Part shown: piece by piece, positions 32,911 through 42,204 of the stretch
Position numbering within the stretch: the stretch's first letter is position 1
How the letters are laid out: the number at the start of each line of letters is the position of its first letter
Assembly (NCBI GenBank): GCA_009840135.1
Contig: VXOH01000082.1
Coordinates: 24,723 to 72,615 of the forward strand
Reading direction: 5' to 3'
Source of the DNA: Chloroflexota bacterium
GTDB taxonomy: Bacteria > Chloroflexota > Dehalococcoidia > Lucifugimonadales > UBA3495
Length of the DNA stretch: 47,893 bases
Made by a program: the position numbers and the translations under genes
Notes under the pieces: model-generated
Seen by the model: the letters and a program-made list of their open reading frames with translations, nothing else
The model's database searches: none
Told to the model about the DNA's origin: nothing

Positions 32911-33828
32911 ATGGCAGACATACTCACGGACAAGGTAGCTATCGTAACCGGCTCCGGCCGAGGCGTGGGCCGAGGCGTGGCCATGCTTATGGCCCGGGAG
33001 GGCGCGCAGGTGGTTGTGGTTGACCCCGGCGTAAACGTGGACGGCAGCGGATTTGACCAGTCCATCGCCGAACAGGTGGTGTCGGAAATCCGGCAGGAAG
33101 GTGGTCAGGCCGTAGCCTGCATGGAGTCGGTGGCTACCATGGAAGGCGGAGAAAAAATCGTCCAGACCGCCATAGACAACTTTGGAAAGCTGGACATCGT
33201 CGTAACCTGCGCTGGCATCCTGCGCGACCGGATGATTTTCAACATGACCGAGCAGGAGTGGGACGACGTTATCTCAGTACACCTCAAGGGTACCTTCAGC
33301 GTGGTTAAGAACGCCTGCATCCTCTTCCGGCAGCAGCGTTCTGGCCGGATTATTACATTCAGTTCCCAGTCGGGGTTGCAGGGCAACTCGGGCCAGGCCA
33401 ACTACGGCGCCGCCAAGTCCGGCATCGCGGGATTCACCAAGGTGGTGGCCAGGGACATGGGCCGCTACGGAGTCACCGCCAACTCCATCGCGCCCAGGGC
33501 GACCACCCGCATGATTGGGGCCATCCCCGACAGCGCTGCAGAAATTCGCGCCCGGGGCGGCGTGCAGACCCTGGACCAGGGCAACGAGCCGGAGACCATG
33601 GACCCGGACGACATCGCGCCCTTCGTCTGCTACCTGGCCAGCGATTATGCGGCCAACGTGAACGGGCAGACTTTCCTGGTTTACGCCAGCGAAATTTCCC
33701 TGATGTCCCAGCCCAGGCCGGAACGGTCCATCTACAACGAAGGCCACTGGTCCATGGAAGACATCGCCCCCCAGGCCAGAAACCACCTGACCCGGGGGAT
33801 TTATAACCCCGCCCCGCCCAGGGCGTAG
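32911..33828 (+). CDS. SDR-family 3-hydroxyacyl-CoA-type dehydrogenase 1
   Basis: 305 residues with the Rossmann motif TGSGRGVGRG (13-22) and the catalytic Y165-x3-K169 (NYGAAK) and Ser near 151. Its length and VDPGVNVDGSG insert resemble the dehydrogenase domain of peroxisomal multifunctional enzyme type 2, which acts after a hydratase of the kind encoded just upstream. The next gene is a close paralogue. It likely oxidises a 3-hydroxyacyl-CoA or a related alcohol with NAD. Confidence 0.87.
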   Translation: MADILTDKVAIVTGSGRGVGRGVAMLMAREGAQVVVVDPGVNVDGSGFDQSIAEQVVSEIRQEGGQAVACMESVATMEGGEKIVQTAIDNFGKLDIVVTCAGILRDRMIFNMTEQEWDDVISVHLKGTFSVVKNACILFRQQRSGRIITFSSQSGLQGNSGQANYGAAKSGIAGFTKVVARDMGRYGVTANSIAPRATTRMIGAIPDSAAEIRARGGVQTLDQGNEPETMDPDDIAPFVCYLASDYAANVNGQTFLVYASEISLMSQPRPERSIYNEGHWSMEDIAPQARNHLTRGIYNPAPPRA

Positions 33829-33836
33829 CAAGTTAA

Positions 33837-33917
33837 TCCACGAATAGACACGAATGTTCACTAATGAATGATGAATTGTGAGATTTATTCGTGCCTATTC
33901 GTGTCCATTAGTGGATA
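33837..33917. repeat. CCACGAATA-family inverted repeat, copy 3
   Basis: ATCCACGAATAGACACGAAT on the left and ATTCGTGCCTATTCGTGTCC with GTGGAT on the right. It lies between the two SDR paralogues. Confidence 0.7.
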
Positions 33918-33938
33918 GATAGGAAAGGGAGCGCATAA

Positions 33939-34859
33939 ATGCCCAATCTGCTGGAAAACAAGGTAGCAATCGTAACCGGCTCCGGCCGTGGCGTCGGCAA
34001 GGGCGTGGCCCTGCAGATGGCCGCCGAGGGCGCCCGCGTGGTGGTCGTTGACCCCGGCGTAAACCTGGACGGCTCCGGCTCAGACCAGTCCGTCGCCGAG
34101 CAGGTAGCGGCCGAAATTCGCGAGGCCGGCGGCGAGGCCGTGGCCTGCCAGGAATCGGTAGCCACCATGGAAGGCGGCGAGACCATCGTCCAGACCGCCA
34201 TTGATGCCTACGGCAAGCTGGACGCCGTGGTAACCTGCCACGGCATTCTGCGGGACCGCATGATCTTCAACATGAGTGAGCAGGAATGGGATGACGTCAT
34301 AGCCGTGCATCTCAAGGGCACATTCACCGTCATAAAGCACGCCTGCATCCTCTTCCGGCAGCAGCGGTCGGGACGGGTAATTACCTTCAGTTCCACCTCC
34401 GGCCTGTACGGCAACTCGGGCCAGGCTAACTACGGGGCAGCCAAGGACGGCATAGCCGGTTTTACCCGCGTGGTGTCCCGCGACATGGGCCGCTACGGCG
34501 TTACCGCCAACTCCATCGCCCCCAGCGCCCAGACCCGCATGATAGGCAGCGTTCCCGACGAGGCGCGCGATCTGCGGGCCTCCCGGGGAATGTCGGGAGG
34601 CAACGTGGGTGGCCTTCGCGGCGAACCCGAGGACGTGGCTCCCTTCGTGACCTGGCTGGCCTCCGACGAGGCGGCCCACGTCAACGGCCACGTTTTCTAC
34701 GTAACCGAGGGCCTGGTGAGCCTCCTAAACGAGCCGGAACCGGTCCGCACCATGCACAAAGACGGCCGCTGGACGGTGGAGGAAATAATCCGGGTCTTTC
34801 CGGCAACTTTAGGCGTGGAATTGCACAACCCCGCGCCCGCGCCGCCGCCGGCGGTTTAG
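33939..34859 (+). CDS. SDR-family 3-hydroxyacyl-CoA-type dehydrogenase 2
   Basis: 306 residues, aligning with the previous gene along most of its length, including GRGVGKG, the VVVDPGVNLDGSG insert, ACQESVATMEGGE and the NYGAAKDG active site. It is clearly a tandem duplicate that has diverged, mainly in the C-terminal quarter (GMSGGNVGGLRGEPEDVAPF). GGAAAGGGAG precedes the ATG. Divergence of the C-terminal substrate region suggests different substrates. Confidence 0.87.
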   Translation: MPNLLENKVAIVTGSGRGVGKGVALQMAAEGARVVVVDPGVNLDGSGSDQSVAEQVAAEIREAGGEAVACQESVATMEGGETIVQTAIDAYGKLDAVVTCHGILRDRMIFNMSEQEWDDVIAVHLKGTFTVIKHACILFRQQRSGRVITFSSTSGLYGNSGQANYGAAKDGIAGFTRVVSRDMGRYGVTANSIAPSAQTRMIGSVPDEARDLRASRGMSGGNVGGLRGEPEDVAPFVTWLASDEAAHVNGHVFYVTEGLVSLLNEPEPVRTMHKDGRWTVEEIIRVFPATLGVELHNPAPAPPPAV

Positions 34860-34865
34860 GGGGTT

Positions 34866-34898
34866 TGTCCACGAATTAGCACTAAGAATCACGAATAG
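34866..34898. repeat. CCACGAATA-family, partial copy
   Basis: GTCCACGAATTAGCACTAAG followed by ATCACGAATAGC, a decayed copy without a matching right arm, between the second SDR and the NucS-like gene. Confidence 0.45.
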
Positions 34899-34929
34899 CT
34901 AATTTACCCTAGCGGAATAGAGATTGTTC

Positions 34930-36072
34930 ATGCCAGTATATAGGGTTACAGAAGAAGCCTTCGAGTCATTGGATAGGACTTCGTTCGAGGCAGCAAGATT
35001 ACATGAACGAGGTGATATACAGCGCAGGCTACGTGACCAGCCTCAAATACTTGAGGAGGGACTGTATATCCTCGCTGAGGAATATGGCGATTGGGAAGAA
35101 TCAAATCGTCGTATTGACCTGCTGGCGCTGGACAGTGAAGGGCGGCTTGTAGTTGTTGAGATAAAACGCAGCGACTCGGATAGCCTTATGGACTTACAGG
35201 CCATTCGGTATGCCGCCATGGTGGCCGACATGAGGTTGCAGCAGGCGATAGATGCACATCGTCGGTATCTTGATAACAGAGGAAAAAACGGAGAAGAAGC
35301 TGAGTCCCTGATTCGGGAACGTATTTCAACGGATGAGGACGAAGGCGGCATCGATAGCGGCAAACCGCGGATATTCCTGGTTTCGGCTAGCTTCTCCAAG
35401 GAATTAACTACCAGCGTAATGTGGCTCAACCGGACCGGTATGGATTTTACCTGTGTCAAATTGCAGCCCTACAAATTGGGGGATAGTTTGTTCCTGGAAA
35501 GTAGTCAAGTCATTCCCATACCGGAAGCATCTGACTATCAGTTGCGATTAAGGGACCGAGAGGAAGAGGAACACCAACGGGAGGTAGAAAGGTCCAGAGT
35601 AGAAACCTTCGCCGGCGGTGAACAGTTCCGGAAAGCCATCGAATCAGCCTACGATGACCACAAAGCGAGGTTGACGCTCCTTTACGAAACAACCCGGTCC
35701 TTGGAGGCAGAAGGTCTTGCTCAGCTTTCAACTAGATCGGGGTCATATAACACAGTTCTCCGAGTCCGATTTCCCAACAGCTATGAGGGATTGGTTAATG
35801 TTTTCAAGAACGAGTCGGGATGGGGCTACCTTAAGATCAATGGAGGCGTTCTTGCTAGACGCGCACCCAATGCCAAGCTACGATTAGAGGAGATTATTGG
35901 CACTGGGCCCATAACTCGTTGGAGTACGCTTTGGAGTCTGCCGGAAGGGTTCCTAGAGGCTTTGTCGGACGCATATCGAGAGGCGAATGGTCAGCCTGGT
36001 TCCGCCCCAGAAAGTGAACTAGCTCTCCAATTAGATACGGGAGAAAAATTGGAGACATTGAACATAGAATAG
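34930..36072 (+). CDS. NucS/DUF91-like PD-(D/E)XK endonuclease
   Basis: 380 residues. The N-terminal nuclease core shows D63 (RRIDLLALD), E77 and K79 (VVVEIKRSDS), the PD-(D/E)XK triad as in NucS/DUF91 proteins. The second half (about 200-370) is a separate, charged domain without a recognised family. Start: ATG 34930, with a TTG two codons upstream also possible and no strong ribosome site. Base composition is clearly more AT-rich than its neighbours, which suggests recent transfer, perhaps as a defence or restriction gene. Confidence 0.72.
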   Translation: MPVYRVTEEAFESLDRTSFEAARLHERGDIQRRLRDQPQILEEGLYILAEEYGDWEESNRRIDLLALDSEGRLVVVEIKRSDSDSLMDLQAIRYAAMVADMRLQQAIDAHRRYLDNRGKNGEEAESLIRERISTDEDEGGIDSGKPRIFLVSASFSKELTTSVMWLNRTGMDFTCVKLQPYKLGDSLFLESSQVIPIPEASDYQLRLRDREEEEHQREVERSRVETFAGGEQFRKAIESAYDDHKARLTLLYETTRSLEAEGLAQLSTRSGSYNTVLRVRFPNSYEGLVNVFKNESGWGYLKINGGVLARRAPNAKLRLEEIIGTGPITRWSTLWSLPEGFLEALSDAYREANGQPGSAPESELALQLDTGEKLETLNIE

Positions 36073-36121
36073 GGTAAGAGCTCGATGATGAAGGGTTTCC
36101 AGCGGAAACCAATAATCGGCA

Positions 36122-36146
36122 ACCTATTCGTGTCCCTTCGTGGATA
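36122..36146. repeat. CCACGAATA-family, partial copy (right arm)
   Basis: CCTATTCGTGTCCCTTCGTGG just upstream of the second flavin monooxygenase gene; only one arm of the family is present. Confidence 0.4.
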
Positions 36147-36171
36147 AACATAAAATACGAGGTACTAACCC

Positions 36172-37329
36172 ATGTTTCGCAGCTTTAGCGCTTCCTACGC
36201 CGGCCACGTGGTGGACGACAACCTGGGCTTTGACGGTACTCCCGCCAACGACCGCAATTACTCCAACGAGCGGCTGGCCGAGGCCTTTGACTGGGCCCTG
36301 GACTTCTCCCGTCACCTGGAAAGCCTTGGGTACGACGAATTCTGGATGGCGGAGCACCACTTCCAGCCGGAAGGATATGAGTGCATCCCCAATCTGCTGA
36401 TGCTGAGTCTTTACCTGGCGTCCAACACCGATCGCCTCAAGTACGGCTGCGGCTTTAACATCACGCCCATGTGGCACCCCCTGCGCCTGGCCGAGGATTT
36501 TGCCATGGCCGACATCCTGACCAGGGGAAGGGTCATATTCGGCGTGGGCCGGGGCTACCACACCCGCGAGGTGGAGACCTTCGCCGCTCCCATGCTGGAC
36601 GGCGACGCCAACCGGGAGCTGTTTGAAGAGCAGGTGGAGGTGCTGGTCAAGGCCTTCTCCCGGGAAACCTTCTCCCACCAGGGCAAGCACTACAAGTTCC
36701 CGGCCGATGTCCCTTATCGCGGCTACCAGCTGGAAGAAATCAGCCTGGTGCCCCGTCCCATGAGCCAGCCGGTGGAAATCTGGCAGCCCCTGGTCAGCGG
36801 CAACCCCAAGGGCGTTGATTTCATGGGCAAGATGGGGATCAAGGCCCTGATCGCCAACACGCCGGAACCGGCCCTCAGCGAGCGGATGGAAATGTACCAG
36901 CAGGGCGCCGCCGCCCATGGGCGTGAACTGGCCCTGGGCGAGGACGTGGCCATGGGCTACCGCTTCTTTATCGGCGAAACCCAGGAAAAGGCCATTGAGG
37001 AAGCTCGCCCCTACTTTGAGGAAGCCATGAAGTTTGCCGCTCCGCTGGGGTTGATGCGCCTGAGCCAGGAGCAGATAGACGAGGTGGCCCGCCCCGGCCG
37101 GCCGCAGGGCGTGCAATTGCCTACCCTGGAAGAGGCTGTGGAAAACAAGGTCTGGCTCTGTGGCCCTCCTGAACAGATTGCCGAGCACCTGATGAGCGTT
37201 GAGGAAAAATACCCCGGCGTTGAGCGGGTCAATCTGGGCGCCGTAATGGGCATGCCCCAGGAGGTCTTCAAGGACCAGCTCACCAAGTTCGCCGAGGGTG
37301 TCTTCCCGCTGATGCAGGGACGGAAATAG
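36172..37329 (+). CDS. LLM-class flavin-dependent oxidoreductase 2
   Basis: 385 residues of the luciferase-like family: LGYDEFWMAEHHFQPEGYECIPN, YGCGFNITPMWHPLRLAEDFAMADILTRGRVIFGVGRGYHTREVE. It has only general fold-level similarity to the enzyme at 17277, so the two are not a recent duplication. GAGGT lies nine bases before the ATG. It may use FMNH2 or F420H2; the substrate is unknown. Confidence 0.88.
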   Translation: MFRSFSASYAGHVVDDNLGFDGTPANDRNYSNERLAEAFDWALDFSRHLESLGYDEFWMAEHHFQPEGYECIPNLLMLSLYLASNTDRLKYGCGFNITPMWHPLRLAEDFAMADILTRGRVIFGVGRGYHTREVETFAAPMLDGDANRELFEEQVEVLVKAFSRETFSHQGKHYKFPADVPYRGYQLEEISLVPRPMSQPVEIWQPLVSGNPKGVDFMGKMGIKALIANTPEPALSERMEMYQQGAAAHGRELALGEDVAMGYRFFIGETQEKAIEEARPYFEEAMKFAAPLGLMRLSQEQIDEVARPGRPQGVQLPTLEEAVENKVWLCGPPEQIAEHLMSVEEKYPGVERVNLGAVMGMPQEVFKDQLTKFAEGVFPLMQGRK

Positions 37330-37364
37330 CTCGACCCTGGAGGATACCAAGGGGCATTAAGAAA

Positions 37365-37464
37365 CTATCTCAAAAATCCCCTCTCCCGCTGGGAGAGGGT
37401 CAGGGTGAGGGGAAAAGGTGGAATGGAGAGCCCGTCTGGACAGCCAACACCGATTCTGAGATAG
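37365..37464. mobile_element. 100-bp inverted-end element, copy 2
   Basis: Starts CTATCTCAAAAAT and ends GATTCTGAGATAG, with the CCCTCTCCC/GGGAGAGGG hairpin near its left end. It matches the 6302-6402 element in reverse orientation. It lies between convergent genes. Confidence 0.7.
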
Positions 37465-37467
37465 ATT

Positions 37468-39021
37468 CTAAAGGGGAGAATCTTCCCCTGGCGCCTTTTC
37501 TTTAGGGTCGTGATATTGTGCCTCCGGCGTAAAGGTTGGATACTCCGGATGCGTCAGGTAGTGCCAGGTCAGGGTTCCCCTCAGTCCCTGGAAGAACAGG
37601 TAGGCGAAGACCAGGTTGAGCACCAAGGAGACGATGTTCAGGTTGCCCGGGCCCAGCCCCGCCAGGGCCAGCCCGAAGAGGAGCGTCTTGCTCACCAGTT
37701 GATATCCCAGCAACGTTGCCGCCGCTGCCCTGCTGCGTTTCAGGACTCCGTAGGCCAGGGCCGCTATCAGCCCCGCTTCCACCAGCACGAATATAAACTC
37801 GCCCCGGCTGGGTTGAACTACGCCCTCAACCCCCGTATCCCCCACAAAGTAGGTGGACATTATCACGACAAAGTTGATGATGGCCGCTGCCAGTCCGGCC
37901 CCGAACCCCCAGCGGATTCGTTTCCGGGCCTGCTGCAAATCCGTGCCAATCAGCCACGGATTGGGACTTGCCCCGGCATTCAAGGATTGTAAGTCGTCTG
38001 TCGGACTATTTTCCGGCGAGTCTATAGAACTGGCTTCCTGCCCTGTATCCTGAGCCTCCCGCTCCTCCATCAGCCGGTCAGCCTTGTAGGCGCTTGTAGG
38101 CGCTTGTAGGCGCTTGTAGGCGGCAATGGCCGCGGTGGCGCCGTCCCCCGCAGCGGCCACCAGTTGGGCCACCGAATGCTGGCGCACGTCACCCACCGCG
38201 TACAGGCCCGGCTCGGATGTCTCCATGGACAGGTTTACTGGAATGTGCCCCCCGTTATCCGTCTCCACCAAACCCTGTACCAGCGCCGAGTTCGGCTCCA
38301 GTCCCACGTAAACGAAAAGGCTGCTCAAATCCAGCTGCGCCTCTTCACCGGTGGCGGTGTTGGATATCTGCACTCCGGTTACCGAGGTATCCCCCAGGAC
38401 TCGGGTCACCTGCGTGTTCCAGTGAATTTCCACCTTGGGATGCTCCTGGAGTCGCTGTTGCAGGATGTGCTGGGCCCGCAACCGGTCCCTGCGATGGAAG
38501 AGCAGCACCTTGTCCGCATACTCGGTCAGGGTCAGGGCTTCGTCGGCTGCCGAGTCACCGCCACCCACAACACCCACCGTCTGCCCCATGCTCATGGGGC
38601 CGTCGCAGGTGGCGCAGTGAGAAACTCCCCGGTCGCGATATTCCTCTTCCCCCGGAATTCCCGCCGAACGCAATGTCGACCCCGTGGCGATAATCACCGC
38701 TCGGGCCAGGTATTCGCCGCCATAGCCGGAAACTTTCTTGAAGTCCCCGTCCCGGGATACCTGGCTGGCCTCGTCCATGATGAACTGCATGCCGGCGTTC
38801 ATAGCCTGTTCCTGCAGCAGCGGCCCCAACTCGGCCCCGGATACTCCATCGGGAAACCCGGGGAAATTCTCGATGCGCTCCACGTTAATAATCTGGGCGC
38901 CGCCCATCATCTGTTCTACCAGCGCGGTGTTCAGCCCATAGCGGGCGGCGTACATTCCGGCGGTTAAGCCGGCCAGTCCGCCCCCAACGATTAGTAGGTC
39001 ATAAGCGCCATCGTCGGCCAA
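37468..39021 (-). CDS. thioredoxin reductase fused to a membrane domain
   Basis: 517 residues. Residues 1-312 are a complete thioredoxin reductase: FAD site VGGGLAG (12-18), redox pair C136/C139 in HCATCDG, NADPH site GGGDSA (153-158) and YAVGDVR (274-280). Next are an acidic Ser/Asp-rich linker (314-355) and four predicted membrane helices (about 372-483), with a short cytoplasmic tail. The start is TTG 39021 with GGAGGT seven bases upstream. A 10-bp tandem repeat at the end of the reductase part makes the membrane half switchable (see the repeat entry). The membrane part is not a recognised family; it may tether the enzyme or pass electrons across the membrane. Confidence 0.82.
   Translation of the reverse strand: MADDGAYDLLIVGGGLAGLTAGMYAARYGLNTALVEQMMGGAQIINVERIENFPGFPDGVSGAELGPLLQEQAMNAGMQFIMDEASQVSRDGDFKKVSGYGGEYLARAVIIATGSTLRSAGIPGEEEYRDRGVSHCATCDGPMSMGQTVGVVGGGDSAADEALTLTEYADKVLLFHRRDRLRAQHILQQRLQEHPKVEIHWNTQVTRVLGDTSVTGVQISNTATGEEAQLDLSSLFVYVGLEPNSALVQGLVETDNGGHIPVNLSMETSEPGLYAVGDVRQHSVAQLVAAAGDGATAAIAAYKRLQAPTSAYKADRLMEEREAQDTGQEASSIDSPENSPTDDLQSLNAGASPNPWLIGTDLQQARKRIRWGFGAGLAAAIINFVVIMSTYFVGDTGVEGVVQPSRGEFIFVLVEAGLIAALAYGVLKRSRAAAATLLGYQLVSKTLLFGLALAGLGPGNLNIVSLVLNLVFAYLFFQGLRGTLTWHYLTHPEYPTFTPEAQYHDPKEKAPGEDSPL
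38083..38122. repeat. four perfect copies of a 10-bp repeat inside the reductase gene
   Basis: CTTGTAGGCG occurs four times in a row with no change, coding for AYKRLQAPTSAYK on the minus strand (residues 301-313). Ten is not a multiple of three. In the other two frames the first bases after the repeat (GCTGACCGGCTGA on the coding strand) give TGA at once or within four codons. Gain or loss of one or two copies would therefore truncate the protein right after the reductase domain. Confidence 0.9.
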
Positions 39022-39190
39022 TTCGTTACCTCCGGAAAAAAGCGTGCAGGTTAATATAGGCGGGGCCAGTTTTTGGTGTCAACGTAAAGTGGCAAGCCTC
39101 AGCATGGAGGGCAAATGCTGGGGCAACCGTTCCGGCTGCCCCATGTGTTGGTTACGGATCTTTTGCCTCTCACCTGAAGGGGTTCCGGTC

Positions 39191-39865
39191 TTAAGATGCG
39201 ATGAAAATGGAGACGTCCTCCGCCTCCGCCTGCCTCCTCTGAGGGCGTCTCAAGTTGGAAGTAATGACGACGGCTCTTACGTCGCCTCCGGTTACTTCCG
39301 TCAAAATCTCCGACCGTCTCTTTGCTCGACGTATGTCGTCATTGTCTGCCGTCATTGATATTTCAAACACGGCGTGGTGGTTGCCTTCTGAGGAAATAAT
39401 CAGATCAGCTTCAAACAAATCTGAGATACGCTCCTGCGAGATTCTCCCGGAAGCCAGCGCACTCTGTATAGCGCTCGTTAGCCGGGAATCAGTACCGGTG
39501 TCCTGGGTCATGGCAAGATAAGGCGAAGTAAAGCCCAGCCCCGTTATCGTACGAGCGAAGGCCCTGGAGCGCACATTTCTCTCGTATTGACCTCCTTCCA
39601 GATTTCCCAAGCGTCCTTCTATGGAATTGAGCCTCTGATCGGTTGTCTGGTTAAATTGCCGCTGGTCCTCGTTAAACTGGCGCTGGTCCTCGTTAAATTG
39701 CCGCTGCTCATCGTTGAACTTTTTCTGTTCTTCTATGAACCGGTCAACCCGGTCAGGCAGTTCAAGCAGGTCACCGCTAAGAACAAGCGCACGCAGAGCC
39801 TCGGCCCACGTGGGCTGCTCCTTAAGTATTCTCGCCAGGTCTTCTATGGTATTGAGCGTAGTCAT
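39191..39865 (-). CDS. heptad-repeat coiled-coil protein (DUF3782-like)
   Basis: 224 residues from ATG 39865 (an in-frame ATG lies six codons upstream). The middle (about 45-85) has tandem FNEDQRQ heptads forming a coiled coil, encoded by 21-bp repeats. The C-terminal half has DLFEADLIISSEGNHHAVFEISMTAD and a basic end, resembling a PD-(D/E)XK-like fold of the DUF3782 type. Related proteins are found in Cyanobacteria and Chloroflexota. The function is unknown; start choice is uncertain. Confidence 0.62.
   Translation of the reverse strand: MTTLNTIEDLARILKEQPTWAEALRALVLSGDLLELPDRVDRFIEEQKKFNDEQRQFNEDQRQFNEDQRQFNQTTDQRLNSIEGRLGNLEGGQYERNVRSRAFARTITGLGFTSPYLAMTQDTGTDSRLTSAIQSALASGRISQERISDLFEADLIISSEGNHHAVFEISMTADNDDIRRAKRRSEILTEVTGGDVRAVVITSNLRRPQRRQAEAEDVSIFIAS
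39650..39733. repeat. four 21-bp coding repeats
   Basis: Imperfect tandem units (GTTAAATTGCCGCTGGTCCTC and variants) code for the FNEDQRQ heptads. Being a multiple of three, changes in copy number would lengthen or shorten the coiled coil without breaking the frame. Confidence 0.8.
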
Positions 39866-39957
39866 GGAAGGATTATACTCCAACGAATCTACTGTTTACA
39901 CCGAGGTAGGTCCGCTTCTTCCACCTGTATCTGGCCGTTCCATTGACAGCATTTTTT

Positions 39958-39966
39958 TGTTATACT
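39958..39966 (+). promoter_or_regulatory. possible extended -10 promoter of purA
   Basis: TGTTATACT forms an extended -10 (TG-N-TATACT) about 60 bases before purA. A TTGACA (39943) upstream is too close (12 bases) to serve as its -35. Confidence 0.4.
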
Positions 39967-39990
39967 CCCCTTCGTGTCCGCCTCGACTGA

Positions 39991-41313
<1,323 letters not shown>

Positions 41314-41412
41314 CGACCGCTCCTGCGATAGTCGTTGCGAAGCACGTTCATTGCAACCGTTTATCGCTTTTCCTCGGTGAAATGGGATATATGAGAGGGT
41401 AAGAACCAACCC

Positions 41413-41631
41413 ATGCAACACCTGTCGAAATTTGGGATCTACTTGAATGCTGCTGAAGGCAAGGTAGTGCGCATCAACTCACCCTACTGGTTTCCCGAAG
41501 AACCGGACTGGGTGTTCCTCACCCCCGAAGTCAACTCCACCCTCCTGCAAATACGCGAACTGGCCCGTGAACAGGCCGCTTCTCAAGACCCCGACTCCCT
41601 GGTCTGGGGCCGCCTTCCCCTGCTGGATTAA
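41413..41631 (+). CDS. small hypothetical protein (72 aa)
   Basis: A short frame of 72 residues with a reasonable composition (MQHLSKFGIYLNAAEGKVVRI, then PYWFPEEPDWVFLTPEVNSTLLQIRELAREQ) and a possible GAGAGGG about 14 bases upstream. No family is recognised. It is followed 50 bases later by the HEPN-like gene and could be its operon partner. It may be a conserved lineage-specific protein. Confidence 0.5.
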   Translation: MQHLSKFGIYLNAAEGKVVRINSPYWFPEEPDWVFLTPEVNSTLLQIRELAREQAASQDPDSLVWGRLPLLD

Positions 41632-41681
41632 CCGATTAGCTTTAGACCGGCCCGAAATCTCCTCATCAACCGGAGGGCCCA

Positions 41682-42062
41682 TTGGTAGTTACAGCCCGCG
41701 TCGCCGAAATTTTTTCTGATGCCCGAGACATGCACGCTGCTGCCCTGGAACGGCTGGATGCAGGCGATATCCGGGATGCCGCAGATAAGGCTTGGTGTGC
41801 CACTAAGCGGGCCAGTGATGCCTTGGTGCTTGCCCGGACTGGAGAAGAGCCGGAGTTGTCTCCCGTAACCTCCAGGGAGCTTCGGAATCTGGCTGGCCAA
41901 GACTCTCGGGTCGAAGGTTTGCTTCCCCGCTATTTCACCCGACAGGTAATGTTGCACGGTGAATGCTTCTATTTAGGTTTGTGCGACCCGGCTTCCATCA
42001 CCGAACGTCGTATCCGAGAGACAGCCGATTATATTGATGATGCCGAAGCCCTTTCAGCTTGA
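41682..42062 (+). CDS. HEPN/PaREP1-like small protein (126 aa)
   Basis: 126 residues from TTG 41682, with GGAGG (41672-41676) close upstream. Helical protein with the pattern seen in PaREP1/HEPN families (ARDMHAAALERLDAGDIRDAADKAWCATKRASDALVLARTGEE). It is only distantly similar to the PaREP1 protein at 32316. No RxxxxH HEPN motif is evident. The function is unknown. Confidence 0.6.
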   Translation: MVVTARVAEIFSDARDMHAAALERLDAGDIRDAADKAWCATKRASDALVLARTGEEPELSPVTSRELRNLAGQDSRVEGLLPRYFTRQVMLHGECFYLGLCDPASITERRIRETADYIDDAEALSA

Positions 42063-42204
42063 TCTCTCCCCGTCGCCTTATTTGCGCACTGAAGGGCTTC
42101 GGTAGTTTTCTGTTAAGCTGAGTTCTCACATTGCTTCCCAGCTACCCCTCGCCTACAATGGCGGTATAGTCCCCGTTATTCCTGTGAATGGGAGGCAAAT
42201 CTCC

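Noticed and set aside
36124-37350. Minus-strand frame opposite the second flavin monooxygenase
   Set aside because: Shadow frame; the plus-strand protein has clear family motifs.
38083-38122. Tandem repeats read as a CRISPR array
   Set aside because: Units are 10 bp with no spacers and lie inside a coding gene.
39943-39966. TTGACA with TATACT as a full purA promoter
   Set aside because: The spacing is only 12 bases. An extended -10 without that -35 is more likely.
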